From Liolophura sinensis (lineage: Eukaryota; Mollusca; Polyplacophora; Chitonida; Chitonidae): 64,000 nt of DNA. This document shows positions 53,721 to 64,000 of the stretch, piece after piece. The position numbers were made by a program, and so were the translations under genes. Positions within the stretch are counted from its first letter, which is position 1. Each line of letters starts with the position of its first letter. Below the pieces are notes generated by a model, which searched no databases, was not told the DNA's origin, and saw only the letters and a list, made by a program, of their open reading frames with translations. The stretch spans positions 73,707,005-73,771,004 of the forward strand of contig NC_088300.1 in assembly GCF_032854445.1 (NCBI RefSeq). Direction: 5' to 3'.

Positions 53721-54847
53721 AGATCGGTTGGCTTCCATAGAAACCGCATATACATTAAAAGATGCATGAAACATATGGTTTAATTTTCTTAACAAGAATT
53801 TTGGAATGTATGCTAACATATCAAAGTACAAAAAGGCCAGTCTCCTTCCTGGGATCTGAAAATGGCTTTAAGCTACAGATTTCCTGAAGTCCCAGCCGTC
53901 AGTCCGGACATTTAGTCGCCTGCAGTCATGACGTCAATGGTGATAGCTGTCAAAACAGCTCTAATGAAGAGTCCCAATGCGGAGCGACAAGCTGGTACTG
54001 CGTTCCCAGTAAGTTCTGAATGAATCTGACTTTCACTGAATAACTGAAATATTCTTAAATATCATGATAAACACCGAACAATCATTCACCCAAATACTAT
54101 AACCAAGACCAGTGGTTGTTATGATCCAAGCTGGCCACTCTGTTGTCCTAAGAGCACCGCGATACACGAATCTAATTAATCAAATAAACTCCCTCTTTGA
54201 CTTCTAATCGTTAATGGATCACCAAATTCTCAGCAGGAGACTAGGGTATGGCCGGAAGGGCCAGCTTGTCGCCGCATAATTATGAAATCCGATTTGACCT
54301 AACGTCCATTAATTGTGCCAGTTGACGGAAATTAGACACTAATCAATATATGGAGTGTTTGGAGAAGCTTAACCATTTGGCGACCCCCCGCAGCCTTGAT
54401 TGGCAGCTCGGTGATAAACTTTCAGGTGTATAAAACGGTTGTTACCATGGATCAATAAAACTCAAGAAACCGTCCTAAACACCGACAACACTTGCGTATG
54501 TTGAACATCACACGGCTGATTTTACAGCTACAGACATTTCTAGGTAAAACTACATAACTTGCATCATTTCCCCAGCTATGCGGTAAGTTCGAATCCGATC
54601 GCAGTTTAACTGACAACCCCATATACGTCCAAATCCAGTGCGAAGGTGACGTCACTTATAACTAATGAAAACCTGCCTTAAATACATTCACCGGTTTTTC
54701 AATTTCGTGAATATATTAATATTTCCATAATTATTTGATTTCCAAGGTGGAGTTCGTGAACATTATAATTTTTTTTCTGGGCTCTTAAAGACGTCAAAGT
54801 AATCTTCATTACCTATTGGCAAAATGTTTGCATGATGCAAGTGCATT
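53721..54847. other. No recognised gene
   Basis: No exon, SINE or array recognised. Confidence 0.5.
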
Positions 54848-54995
54848 ATGATTGACTGGTTGATTGATTGTTCTTTAAAACCATTCTCAAAACTTTTTTA
54901 CTTTTATAATGGCGGTCGGTATTATGGGTGGAGGAAATCAAAGTGCTGGAGGAAAACCACCGACATCTGGCAAGTTTATGATGAGGTTTCCGACA
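54848..54995 (-). mobile_element. Diverged SINE-core relic
   Basis: On the minus strand TTTCCTCCACCCATAATACC, then GACCGCCATTATAAAAG, corresponds to the core segment TTTCCACCCACCATAATGCT, then GGCCGCCGTCGTATAAGTG, of the full SINEs. The + strand segment GCTGGAGGAAAACCACCGAC also fits such elements. The end reads TTGATTGACTGGTTGATTG and no target duplication is visible. It may be a different subfamily or an old copy. Confidence 0.65.
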
Positions 54996-55773
54996 TGTGA
55001 CGTACAGATAAGCACACAATATTGTTGCAAGAATCGTTAGACAGCGTAAACGGTCACACTAGCCGCGAGAGCGGGGGAATCTACAAGATCGGTTGAAAGT
55101 ATATTTTATAATGTGTAATAATCCATGTAAAGAATAATTATGAGTGTAAATACGAAGTTAAAAACAAAAAGAAAAACTCCTTTCAGAGCTCAGCACAATC
55201 AATATGGTACCCAAAACCCATCTTCTATACCAAATGTTCAAGAAAGGTTACTATTCTTTACGTGAAGCTGATGGTCTCATAACGATGATTGTGCTTTATG
55301 TCGTTTTTTTTTTCTTCAACATAAGCGAGGTGATATGTGATAAGTTGTGAGGACACGTCCTACCTTTTCGATGTAGTGTTGCCTGCATTATTAGAAGAGA
55401 GGGAGAAAATGGGAAAATGTAACGTTGTCTCTTCAGATTTACATAAACATTTGTCATTCCCACGGTGAGCTCATCTCTTGGTGTGGTCCCATTCATGGTG
55501 GGGGGCTTTATTATTAAAACTTTTTCACAACAACTCAATCATTAAAACATGGACATTACAATTATAATTACGGTCACGTAAATAATAATATAATCGTAAG
55601 CCAAGTAATTAAGGAGATAATATACTGCTGTACACTGATAACAACAGAGGAAGCTGAGTAATACAAAAATGAACGTCAAAGAAAGTAATACCTTTTGAAT
55701 TAAATTAATTTTCCATCTATGTAATGTACTCTTTCATTCTTAAATATTCAACTGTTTTATTTAAAAGATTTCC
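54996..55773. other. No recognised gene
   Basis: AT-rich; nothing recognised. Confidence 0.5.
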
Positions 55774-55788
55774 TGTATGTAATAGATT

Positions 55789-56049
55789 GGGGCTTCCGTG
55801 GCTCAGTTGGTTAGCGAGCTAGCGCAGCGTGATGACCCAGCAGTCTCTCACCAATGCGGTCGCTGTGAGTTCAAGTCCAACTCATGCTGGCTTCCTCTCC
55901 GGCCGTACGTGGGAAGATCTTCAGCAAACTGCGGATGGTCGTGGGTTTCGCCTGGGCTCTGCCCGGTTTCCACCCACCATAATTCTGGCTGCCGTCGTAT
56001 AAGTGAAATATTCTTGAGTACGGCGTGAAACACCCATCAAATAAATAAA
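55789..56049 (+). mobile_element. tRNA-type SINE, full length
   Basis: The best copy in the window, about 261 bp. It starts GGGGCTTCCG and carries a polymerase III box A (TGGCTCAGTTGG, 55799-55810) and box B (GTTCAAGTCC, 55869-55878), 58 bp apart from end to start, which is wider than in a plain tRNA. Then come CTCATGCTGGCTTCCTCTCC, CTGCGGATGGTCGTGGGTTT, CACCCACCATAATTCTGGCT and CTTGAGTACGGCGTGAAACA, and the tail AAATAAATAAA. The flanks TGTATGTAATAGATT at 55774-55788 and 56050-56064 form a perfect 15-bp target-site duplication. The element would be transcribed by RNA polymerase III and mobilised by a LINE elsewhere in the genome. Confidence 0.96.
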
Positions 56050-56064
56050 TGTATGTAATAGATT

Positions 56065-58216
56065 CTTTTAATGTAAGAAAATAAACTTATAGCCTCATGA
56101 TAGCAACATTAATACCAGCATATGGCACTATGTGGAAGACTAATTAGTACGTACATACACTGCATATGAATCTACAAGGGGAACATTTAAACTCAGTTAT
56201 AGGCACTTCTCACTTTCTCTACAAAATTAATTTCACCTCCAAGAGCCCTCAGCCCTCATGTACGCCGGGGTTCATTAAAGCTGACCAAATAAATAACTCT
56301 TTGCTTGGAAATGCTCAGAAGTTGGTCTTCCATTTATTCAACAATAACCCATGCTTGAGTCTAAAACAAAATAACACATAAAGGTATAGGCAAATCTTCT
56401 GCTTTTTATGTAATTACGCATATTTCATTCAAGAACATATACTGTTGTCAGCGTATAATAAGACTGAATGCATAATAGATATGACCAGAAACATGGATGT
56501 TTTGGAGGGAAACTGGGCAAAGCATTAAGTAGACTAGGAATATACAAACGTTTTTGCTGCGTTCATGATAAGTATGGTTTGTGGATAACACAGCCTGGTG
56601 TGATTTATATGATGTACACAGTTAATCTTTAACCTTCAATTTATGCAAAAACATGTTCCTTTCTTCCTCACTGACAAATGTGACATCTGGGTTGGAACGT
56701 AAGAAAAAAAGATTTCACTTAGAATACAATAAATAATGTCTTGTTTAGAAAAACTTACTCACGTCAGTGTTGCTCAGCCTACATATCCACCTCATAGTTC
56801 ACACCAGTTCAATGTTAGCTTCATTCTTTCTTTTTCTATACATGGGAGTGTCAGTAAGACGAAATGAGAGAAATACCTTCGAATATGTTATGATTTGCAT
56901 TCTTCGCTACAATTTTGAGTTCATATATACTGGCTTCATTGATGTGTCGGAGTTAGATGATATGCGACCACTTTGTGAATGTGGTTTCTCCATACATACT
57001 GTATGCTTTAGTACGTCTCCTCTAGACGTTCAGCTATTTCAGATATTTTCATGCTACAATACCGCACAAGATGCGCAGAGGGTCAACAAGGGACGAGTTC
57101 AGACAGCACGCCATTATTTCTCCTCATTTCGCTTCCACCAAACTTTTTTCTAGGTCGGGGAGACTGACTCTGTGACGTAGAATGATAATAAGTAAAGGCG
57201 TTCTCGAGTGACTGTAAAAGACTGGATTATACAACTTGTGAATCGTCACAAACAGTTCAGTGCAAATAGAGAAAGTTTAAAAAGTTATTTTGTCACTGGC
57301 CTGAACTATTTTGTGTGCCTGTCAGAGTGTCGAACGAATAACAAGCTATACTAATATTAGCCAAACGACTGTAGATTTACATTGCATTAACACTGAATTC
57401 CCGACTCAGCGGATGACTGTGACTTGTGAATGGGACATTCCTACGCTGTAATCTTCAGCATAATATTTTCATATAGCATTGGGTTTCTTTCAGGTCCGCA
57501 ACAAAAAGGTTGTCACTTCTAGCCGCAACATACACACGTGGTTTTTGTTGTAAGGACATTCCATTAGGGCCTGCCTACTTACTCTCAAGGACCGCATTCA
57601 TCTATCTTAGATAGCTATGGTATACATACTTACATTACATATGACATTGATTACTCCCCTTGAATATATGATATGGGTTGATTGACAAATTAAGTTCACT
57701 AAATTAATGGAAATCGATGATATTATTTACGTTCAATTGCATAACACAGCTGTTCATATCACACTTATATCCATATCCACGAAGTTGTTGGCGTAAAAAA
57801 ATCTTCAAGGCTTAGTTTATTTAGTTGTTAAGTATCTACACCTTACCCAACTCTTTCTATAATCGCTCACAGAGACATTACAAGTGATTAGAAATTAATC
57901 AAATTAAGATTTCATAGTGAATTTGAACGAGATTTTGGTTAATGTTGCATATCTTTCTGAAAAATATTTTATGTTGTACAAGCAAACCCTGTTTTATCAA
58001 CATTAAGGAAAACTGGCTAATTAATGGACTGATATTATACAGGTCTGTTACAAGAATCCATCAATATATGTTTGTATGTATACTTGGGGTATACGGTCGT
58101 ACCATCAATACATCCCAGAGTGTTTTAGGCCAACTAATATACAAGTATTCATTTATTTCAAACGTGTGTAAATGTGAATGTGTCACTTACACGACCGTAA
58201 AACATAACTCCTAGCA
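56065..58216. other. No recognised gene
   Basis: Contains a + strand frame at 56767-57153 (128 codons) with a hydrophobic start and no recognised family; not called as a gene. Confidence 0.5.
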
Positions 58217-58722
58217 GCCATCCCTAAATACTTCGTGACAATCATCCCTGAATACTTACTGACATCCATCCCTGGATAATCCCTGGATAATTCCCTAAGT
58301 ACTTCCTGGCAACCACCCCTGGATAATCCCTGGGTAATTCCTGACAACAATCCCTAAGTAATTCCTGACAGCCATCGCTGGATACTTCCTGACAACCACC
58401 CTGGGAAAATCCTGACAACCACCCCTGAGAAATTCCTGACAACAATCCCTAAGTAATTCCTGACAGCCACAGCTGGATACTTCCTGACAACCACCACTGG
58501 GAAATTACTGGCAACAATCCCTAAGTAATTACTGACAACCACCCCGAGAAATTCCTGATAATCAACCCTGAGAAATTCCTGACAACCATCCCTAAGTAAC
58601 TCCTGACAGCCACAGCTGGATACTTCTGACAACCATCCCTGGACAATTGCTGACAACCACCCTTGGATAATTCCTGACAACCATCCCTGGATACTTCCTG
58701 ACAACCACCCCTGGAAATTTAG
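58217..58722 (+). repeat. 24-bp minisatellite, about 20 units
   Basis: Units approximate TTCCTGACAACCACCCCTGG followed by ATAA, with variants CAACAATCCCTAAGTAA and CAGCCACAGCTGGATAC mixed through the array. As 24 is a multiple of three, the minus strand reads as octapeptide repeats (for example YPAVAVRN), giving spurious frames of 67 to 116 codons. Confidence 0.92.
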
Positions 58723-59785
58723 CGAGCCATGCGATATACCATGATGCCCCCCACCCCTTCAATCGTGTACAGTACACATTTCTTAAAATGATCATATCCC
58801 AAATGTGCTAAATGATCACCAGTTAATCCTTAGGTCGTGATGTGACGACTGCTTCTGTGACAGGTTCATCGTGAAGACGTAAAACTGAAAGAGCCAATCG
58901 TAAACTCTCGCGAGATTCCGATGAGTTTGTTTTGCCAAATCATAACTGTAAACGTTTTCGCGGGATGGCAACCAGAAGATGTCCATTCTTCTGCTTCTTC
59001 ATGTATCTGCTGGACATAAGGATAGGGGTAACTTCGTCTTATCTTCTCACTCAATGCACGCACATTTACATGTCTCTCGCTAGGGCCAATTACAAGGAAC
59101 CGAAAACAACAAAGGCTATTGCATCCATACATTAATAGCTGAACGATTGCTTTCCTCTGTGCCTGTGATGTGTATCGTACAGTCTCCTGTAGACATCAAA
59201 GGCAGGTTGCCTCGGCTAATTGCCCCGTGTTTAACCTGGCACGTGACAAATTTACCGTTAGTGGAAATCTGCTATGGAGTCTAACCTAAGGTGATGACCT
59301 GTGATACAATCACGTGTTTTTCTTACCTCAGCGCAAGCAAATTAGCTTAATATCACACTTTTTGCCATTTTAAACTGGTTTAATTGAATCAATTCAGTCT
59401 TTTTATGTGAGTCGTGAAGATGAGCACTCGACAAAATCCGCAATCCTTCGCGTAATACCAGCGGAGTATACATCGCAAACTGTATAGTTAGATACACATT
59501 TGGCTCAGTGGCGACCAAGTTTTATCTAACAAATGAAACCATAAACAACTGATTAACGGGGGTTTGCAATGATCTGAATTGTCTTCTCACACGTTATGTT
59601 ATTTGAACTTTCACTGAACAATATTTCACTCCAGTTATTTGTCATAGCCACGGTCATAAAGCCAGACAAAGAGCCAAACATTTGATCGTATCTTAGCGTA
59701 AACTATATTCTGGTAATGACCAGATGTTCTGTACACTTAATTATGCAAACGGCACAGTTTCTAGACACTGGATCATACTCGCTAT
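58723..59785. other. No recognised gene
   Basis: Nothing recognised; short frames only (largest 88 codons, minus strand, 58866-59132). Confidence 0.5.
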
Positions 59786-59797
59786 ATAGACATAACA

Positions 59798-60070
59798 TTT
59801 ATTTATTTATTTATTTGATTGGTGTTTTTACGCCGTACTCAAGAATATTTCACTTATACGACGGCGGCCAGCATTATGGTGGGTGGAAACCGGGCACAGC
59901 CCGGGGGGAACCCACGACCATCCGCAGGTTGCTGTCAGACCTTCCCAATTACGGCCGGAGAGGAAGCCAGCATGAGCTGGACTTGAACTCACAGCGACCG
60001 CATTGGTGAGAGGCTCCTTGGTCATTACGCTGCGCTAGCGCGCTAAGCGACTGAGCCATGGAGGCCCCTC
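59798..60070 (-). mobile_element. tRNA-type SINE, near full length
   Basis: On the minus strand it starts GGGGCCTCCATGGCTCAGTC, carries box B GAGTTCAAGTCC and the usual core, and ends with an (AAAT)n tail. ATAGACATAACA at 59786-59797 and 60071-60082 is a 12-bp target-site duplication. Confidence 0.95.
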
Positions 60071-60082
60071 ATAGACATAACA

Positions 60083-61461
60083 AGTTGTACACCACACAAA
60101 TGTGACTAGTACTTCAGGTATAGCAATTTCGGGCAGTCGTAAAGGCTAGCTTGATGTCAGTGTCATTCGCAAGTCTTTCAACGAATGAATCAACCTCATA
60201 TTGAAAAATCCTTAATTTCGGGAAAATATTCAATATTTCTCATGAGGAAAAAGTATATTTGGAAAGATTCTCAAATAGCTTTAATAGAAGTAACTGACAC
60301 GAATCAGTCAGTCTTGATATTCAGAAGTTGTGTCATGTCCACAAGCTCTAACTAGAGGGGTCTTGTATCTGGATAGGAGACGTTGTCATCTTAATATGTT
60401 ACCTAATATAAAATTAATAATCAAAGTTCATAAATAGGAAAGCCGGGAAAATATAACAATCACTCTAAGTATTAATTCAAATTATTTCATTTCTGTTTCT
60501 CAGTGAAATATTCATGTTTATCATCACCTTAACTTGATTTGAACAAAAAACATACCAAGCAGACAGAGCTTTCACAAAGAAAGGCCCGGCTTCGTTACCA
60601 ATCTCGGCTTGAACAGCCTCGAGGCATAGACGGTAAAATCTTAACAAAAAGGTACCGAGACGTGTTGTCTAATTTAATGCCTATTATATAACGCCCTCTA
60701 CTTCAGTTTGTTTTCGTCTACACCTACAGCCTTTGTCTGAGTACCGGTATCACAACTCACTCATCATGCTCGATTTCCTTCATTGGTGACGAGGTCAACG
60801 TACGAGATAACCTGAACGAAGTGTGGGCTATTTAATCGACAAACTTGATCGCCCAATTCATTAACCTACTGCCCATGTCTTTACTCAAGGCGAGTGATTT
60901 AAGTCACACTGAAGACAGCTTTATCCTTCAGGTTTCTGCACCATTATTATCACCGCTTTTTACTCTCAAACCCAGAAGTTTTGTTTCTTACAGAGACTTT
61001 GCTCGCGTCTTCTGGCTCGCATGCACGAGTATTAAACGTCGGCTGTGGTTTTTAGGCAGGTAGCTTTGTCAGGTACCCGGTAGGTAGGAGCAGTATTTTC
61101 CCCCGGGTTTTGACAACTCGCTAAACCTCTTGTGCATGAATGACATATTCTTGAGGGAAACACCACTCCGATCAAAACTCACCGGTCTCTTACAAACAGT
61201 GGTACATTCTACATCCTCAAGCCTACATTTTCACCAGCTTCCAGTCTACAGTACTGTGTGGGATCGTGATCGAGTATTTAAGGCTTTTGTCATTCAGTCT
61301 CACGGACAAGGTTAATCCAGTTTCCATTCATTTCGGAGTGTTGATGGCAATTAGCGGTCGTCTGTGCTTTCTCGTGTAGCCTTACATGAAGTTAAATGAG
61401 ACCACGTGTATTTCACCAACATGACACATGTTCACCAGAAAAACAAAAGATTGCTGATTTA
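60083..61461. other. No recognised gene
   Basis: No exon or element recognised between the SINE and the terminal array. Confidence 0.5.
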
Positions 61462-61724
61462 CTCCACCCGTAATATAATGACCGCCAACATCTGATTACT
61501 TCCGTTTCCTCCACCCGTAATATAATGAGCTCCATCATCTGGGCACTTCCGTTTCCTCCACCCGTTCTAGTGGCATCGTCTGGACACTTCTGTTTCCTCT
61601 ACCCATAATATAATGACCGCCATCATCTGGGCACTTCGGTTTCCTCCACCCGTAATATAATGACCGCCATCATCTGGGAACTTCTGTTTTCTGCACCCGT
61701 AATATAATGACCGCCATCATCTGG

Positions 61725-62275
61725 GCACTTCGGTTTTCTTCACCCGTAATGTAATGACCGCCATCATCTGGGCACTTCCGTTTTCTGCACCCGTATTATA
61801 ATGAACCCCATCATCTGGGCACATCCGTTTCCTCGACCTGTAATATAATGACCGCCATCATCTGGGCACTTCCGTTTTCTGTACCCGTAATATAATGACC
61901 GCCATCATATGGGCACTTCTGTTTTCTGCACCCGTAATATAATGACCGCCATCATCTGGGCACATCCGTTTCCTCGACCTGTAATATAATGACCGCCATC
62001 ATCTGGACACTTCCGTTTCCTCCACCCGTAATATGATGACCGCCATCGTCTGAGCACTTCTGTTTCCTCCACCCGTAATATAATGACCGCCATCGTCTGG
62101 GCACTTCGGTTTTCTTCACCCGTAATATAATGACCGCCATCATCTGGGCACTTCCGTTTTCTGCACCCGTATTATAATGAACCCCATCATCTGGGCACAT
62201 CCGTTTCCTCGACCTGTAATATAATGACCGCCATCATCTGGGCACTTCCGTTTTCTGTACCCGTAATATAATGAC
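61725..62275 (+). repeat. 376-bp higher-order repeat in the 47-bp array
   Basis: GCACTTCGGTTTTCTTCACC starts at 61725 and at 62101, 376 bp (8 x 47) apart. The next 170 or so bases keep the same succession of unit variants, including the rare CCCGTATTATAATGAACCCC and CATCCGTTTCCTCGACCTG. Confidence 0.9.
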
Positions 62276-62429
62276 CCCCATCGTCTGGGCACATCCGTTT
62301 CCTGCACTCGTAATATAATGACCGCCATCGTCTTGGCATTTCCCTCCCCCCCCCCACTTCCTTTTCCTGCACCCGTAATATAATGAACACCATCATCAGG
62401 GCACTTCCTTTTCCTGCCCCGTAATATAA

Positions 62430-63975
62430 TGACCGCCATCGTCTAAGCACTTCCCTTTCTTCCACCCGTAATATAATGAACACTATCGTCTAGGCACTCC
62501 CGTTTCCTCCACCGGTAATATAATGTCCGCCATCGTCTGGGCATTTCCGTTTCTTCCACTCGTAATATAATGAACTCCATCATCTGGGAACTTCCCGTAA
62601 TATAATGAACACCATCATCTGGGAACTTTGGCCTTCCAGCCGTAATATAATGAACACCCTCATCTGGGCACTCCCGTTTCCTCCACCCGTAATATAATGA
62701 CCGCCATCGTCTTGGCACTCCCGTTTCCTCCACCCGTAATTTAATGAACACCATCGTCTGGGCACTTCGATTTTCTCCTCCCGTAATATAATGAACATCA
62801 TCGTCTGGGCACTTCCCGTCATATAATGAACACCATCATCTGGGCACTTCCGTTTCTTCCACCCGTAATATAATGAACACCATCGTCAGGGCATTTCCTT
62901 TTCCTGCACCTGTAATATAATGAACACCATCATCTGGGCACTTTCGTTTCCTCCACCCGTAATATAATGACCGCCATCGTCTGGGCACTTCCCTTTCTTC
63001 CACCCGTAATATAATGAACACCATCGTCAGGGCACTTCCTTTTCCTGCACCCGTAATATAATGGCCGCCATCATCCTGACACTTCGGTTTCCTCCACCCG
63101 TAATATAATGAACACCATCGTCAGGGCACTTCCTTTTCCTGCACCCGTAATATAATGACCACCGTCGTCTGGGCACTTCCGTTTCATGCACCCGTCAAAT
63201 AATGACCGCCATCGTCTAAGCACTTCCCTTTCTTCCACCCGTAATATAATGAACACTATCGTCTAGGCACTCCCGTTTCCTCCACCGGTAATATAATGTC
63301 CGCCATCGTCTGGGCATTTCCGTTTCTTCCACTCGTAATATAATGAACTCCATCATCTGGGAACTTCCCGTAATATAATGAACACCATCATCTGGGCACT
63401 TTGGCCTTCCAGCCGTAATATAATGAACACCCTCATCTGGGCACTCCCGTTTCCTCCACCCGTAATATAATGACCGCCATCGTCTTGGCACTCCCGTTTC
63501 CTCCACCCGTAATTTAATGAACACCATCGTCTGGGCACTTCGATTTTCTCCTCCCGTAATATAATGAACATCATCGTCTGGGCACTTCCCGTCATATAAT
63601 GAACACCATCATCTGGGCACTTCCGTTTCTTCCACCCGTAATATAATGAACACCATCGTCAGGGCATTTCCTTTTCCTGCACCTGTAATATAATGAACAC
63701 CATCATCTGGGCACTTTCGTTTCCTCCACCCGTAATATAATGACCGCCATCGTCTGGGCACTTCCCTTTCTTCCACCCGTAATATAATGAACACCATCAT
63801 CTGGGCACTTTCGTTTCCTCCACCCGTAATATAATGGCCGCCATCATCCTGACACTTCGGTTTCCTCCACCCGTAATATAATGAACACCATCGTCAGGGC
63901 ACTTCCTTTTCCTGCACCCGTAATATAATGACCACCGTCGTCTGGGCACTTCCGTTTCATGCACCCGTCAAATAA
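62430..63975 (+). repeat. 773-bp higher-order repeat, two tandem copies
   Basis: The series of unit variants at 62430-63202 is repeated at 63203-63975 with an exact 773-bp offset, including the shortened units and GGCCTTCCAGCCGTAATAT. The copies are nearly identical except for a patch at 63021-63050 versus 63794-63823 and scattered single changes. Confidence 0.92.
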
Positions 63976-64000
63976 TGAACACCATCATCTGGGCACTTCC

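Larger units (their letters stand above)
61462..64000 (+). repeat. 47-bp minisatellite with higher-order structure, runs off the window end
   Basis: More than 50 units approximate CACTTCCGTTTCCTCCACCC, then GTAATATAATGACCGCCAT, then CATCTGGG, at a 47-bp period (for example CATCATCTGG at 61621 and 61668). Units vary at GACCGCCAT/GAACACCAT, CATCTGGG/CGTCTGGG/CGTCAGGG and CCTCCACC/TTCTGCACC, and some are shortened to about 34 bp. One unit holds a C run near 62,345. Two higher-order periods are present, 376 bp (eight units) and 773 bp. Minus-strand frames with a 47-residue period are a consequence of the repeat. The array is cut by the window edge. Confidence 0.95.

Noticed and set aside
55798-56028. 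Possible protein-coding frame or genuine tRNA gene at 55.8 kb
   Set aside because: The sequence is a SINE with a tRNA-like head; target duplications and the AAAT tail show retroposition. The boxes are spaced too far apart for a functional tRNA.
56767-57153. 128-codon open frame on the + strand
   Set aside because: No recognised family or motif and no supporting context; kept only as a chance frame.
41940-59265. Shared phrase GACAAATTTAC..GT.AGTGGAA near 41,970 and 59,250 considered as another dispersed repeat
   Set aside because: Similarity covers only about 30 bases and the flanks do not align by eye.
61905-63800. Series of minus-strand frames considered as a repeat-protein gene
   Set aside because: They are explained by the 47-bp non-coding array, break at arbitrary points and lack a common start, signal peptide or splice structure.

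Overview
This window is animal nuclear DNA: AT-rich, with no prokaryotic operons, ribosome-binding sites or dense ORFs. One split gene is recognisable, a fibroblast growth factor (FGF). The rest is repeat-rich intron and intergenic sequence. The FGF type, together with several copies of a tRNA-headed SINE whose 3' core (complement of TTTTACGCCGTACTCAAGAA, then an (AAAT)n tail) resembles SINE cores I associate with marine molluscs, points to a lophotrochozoan, most likely a mollusc. The species cannot be named from sequence alone.

Layout. From 1 to 8.7 kb lies the 3' part of an FGF8/17/18-type gene on the + strand. Its penultimate coding exon is at 5867-5973 and its last coding exon at 8424-8726, both with canonical splice sites. 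The 5' exons (signal peptide and first FGF beta-strands) were not found in the first 5.8 kb and probably lie upstream of the window. From 8.7 to 64 kb I recognise no gene on either strand. The longest open frames there (154 and 128 codons) look like chance. This 55-kb stretch is filled with tandem repeats and dispersed elements.

Tandem arrays have many unit lengths: 18 bp (4.7 kb), about 36 bp and very decayed (10.4 kb), 20 bp (12.2 kb), a TA microsatellite (14.35 kb), a 162-bp two-copy repeat (24.1 kb), 61 bp with an every-third-copy variant (29.9-30.7 kb), 30 bp and 26 bp side by side (42.2-42.9 kb), a 39-bp array passing into a related 38-bp array (50.3-51.2 kb), a GACT-type tract (51.25-51.6 kb), a perfect 61-bp duplication (51.96 kb), 35-36 bp (52.3 kb), 24 bp (58.2-58.7 kb), and a 47-bp array running from 61.46 kb to the window end with two levels of higher-order repeat.

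Dispersed elements are six SINE copies (four with clear and one with imperfect target-site duplications), one diverged SINE-core relic, and at least six copies of an interspersed repeat family that I cannot classify.

The most interesting observation is that the 47-bp unit of the terminal array closely resembles part of the SINE core, best seen in the relic near 54.9 kb. This suggests that a piece of a retroposon seeded a minisatellite that later expanded in multi-unit blocks. No dedicated defence, mobile or enzymatic system was found.
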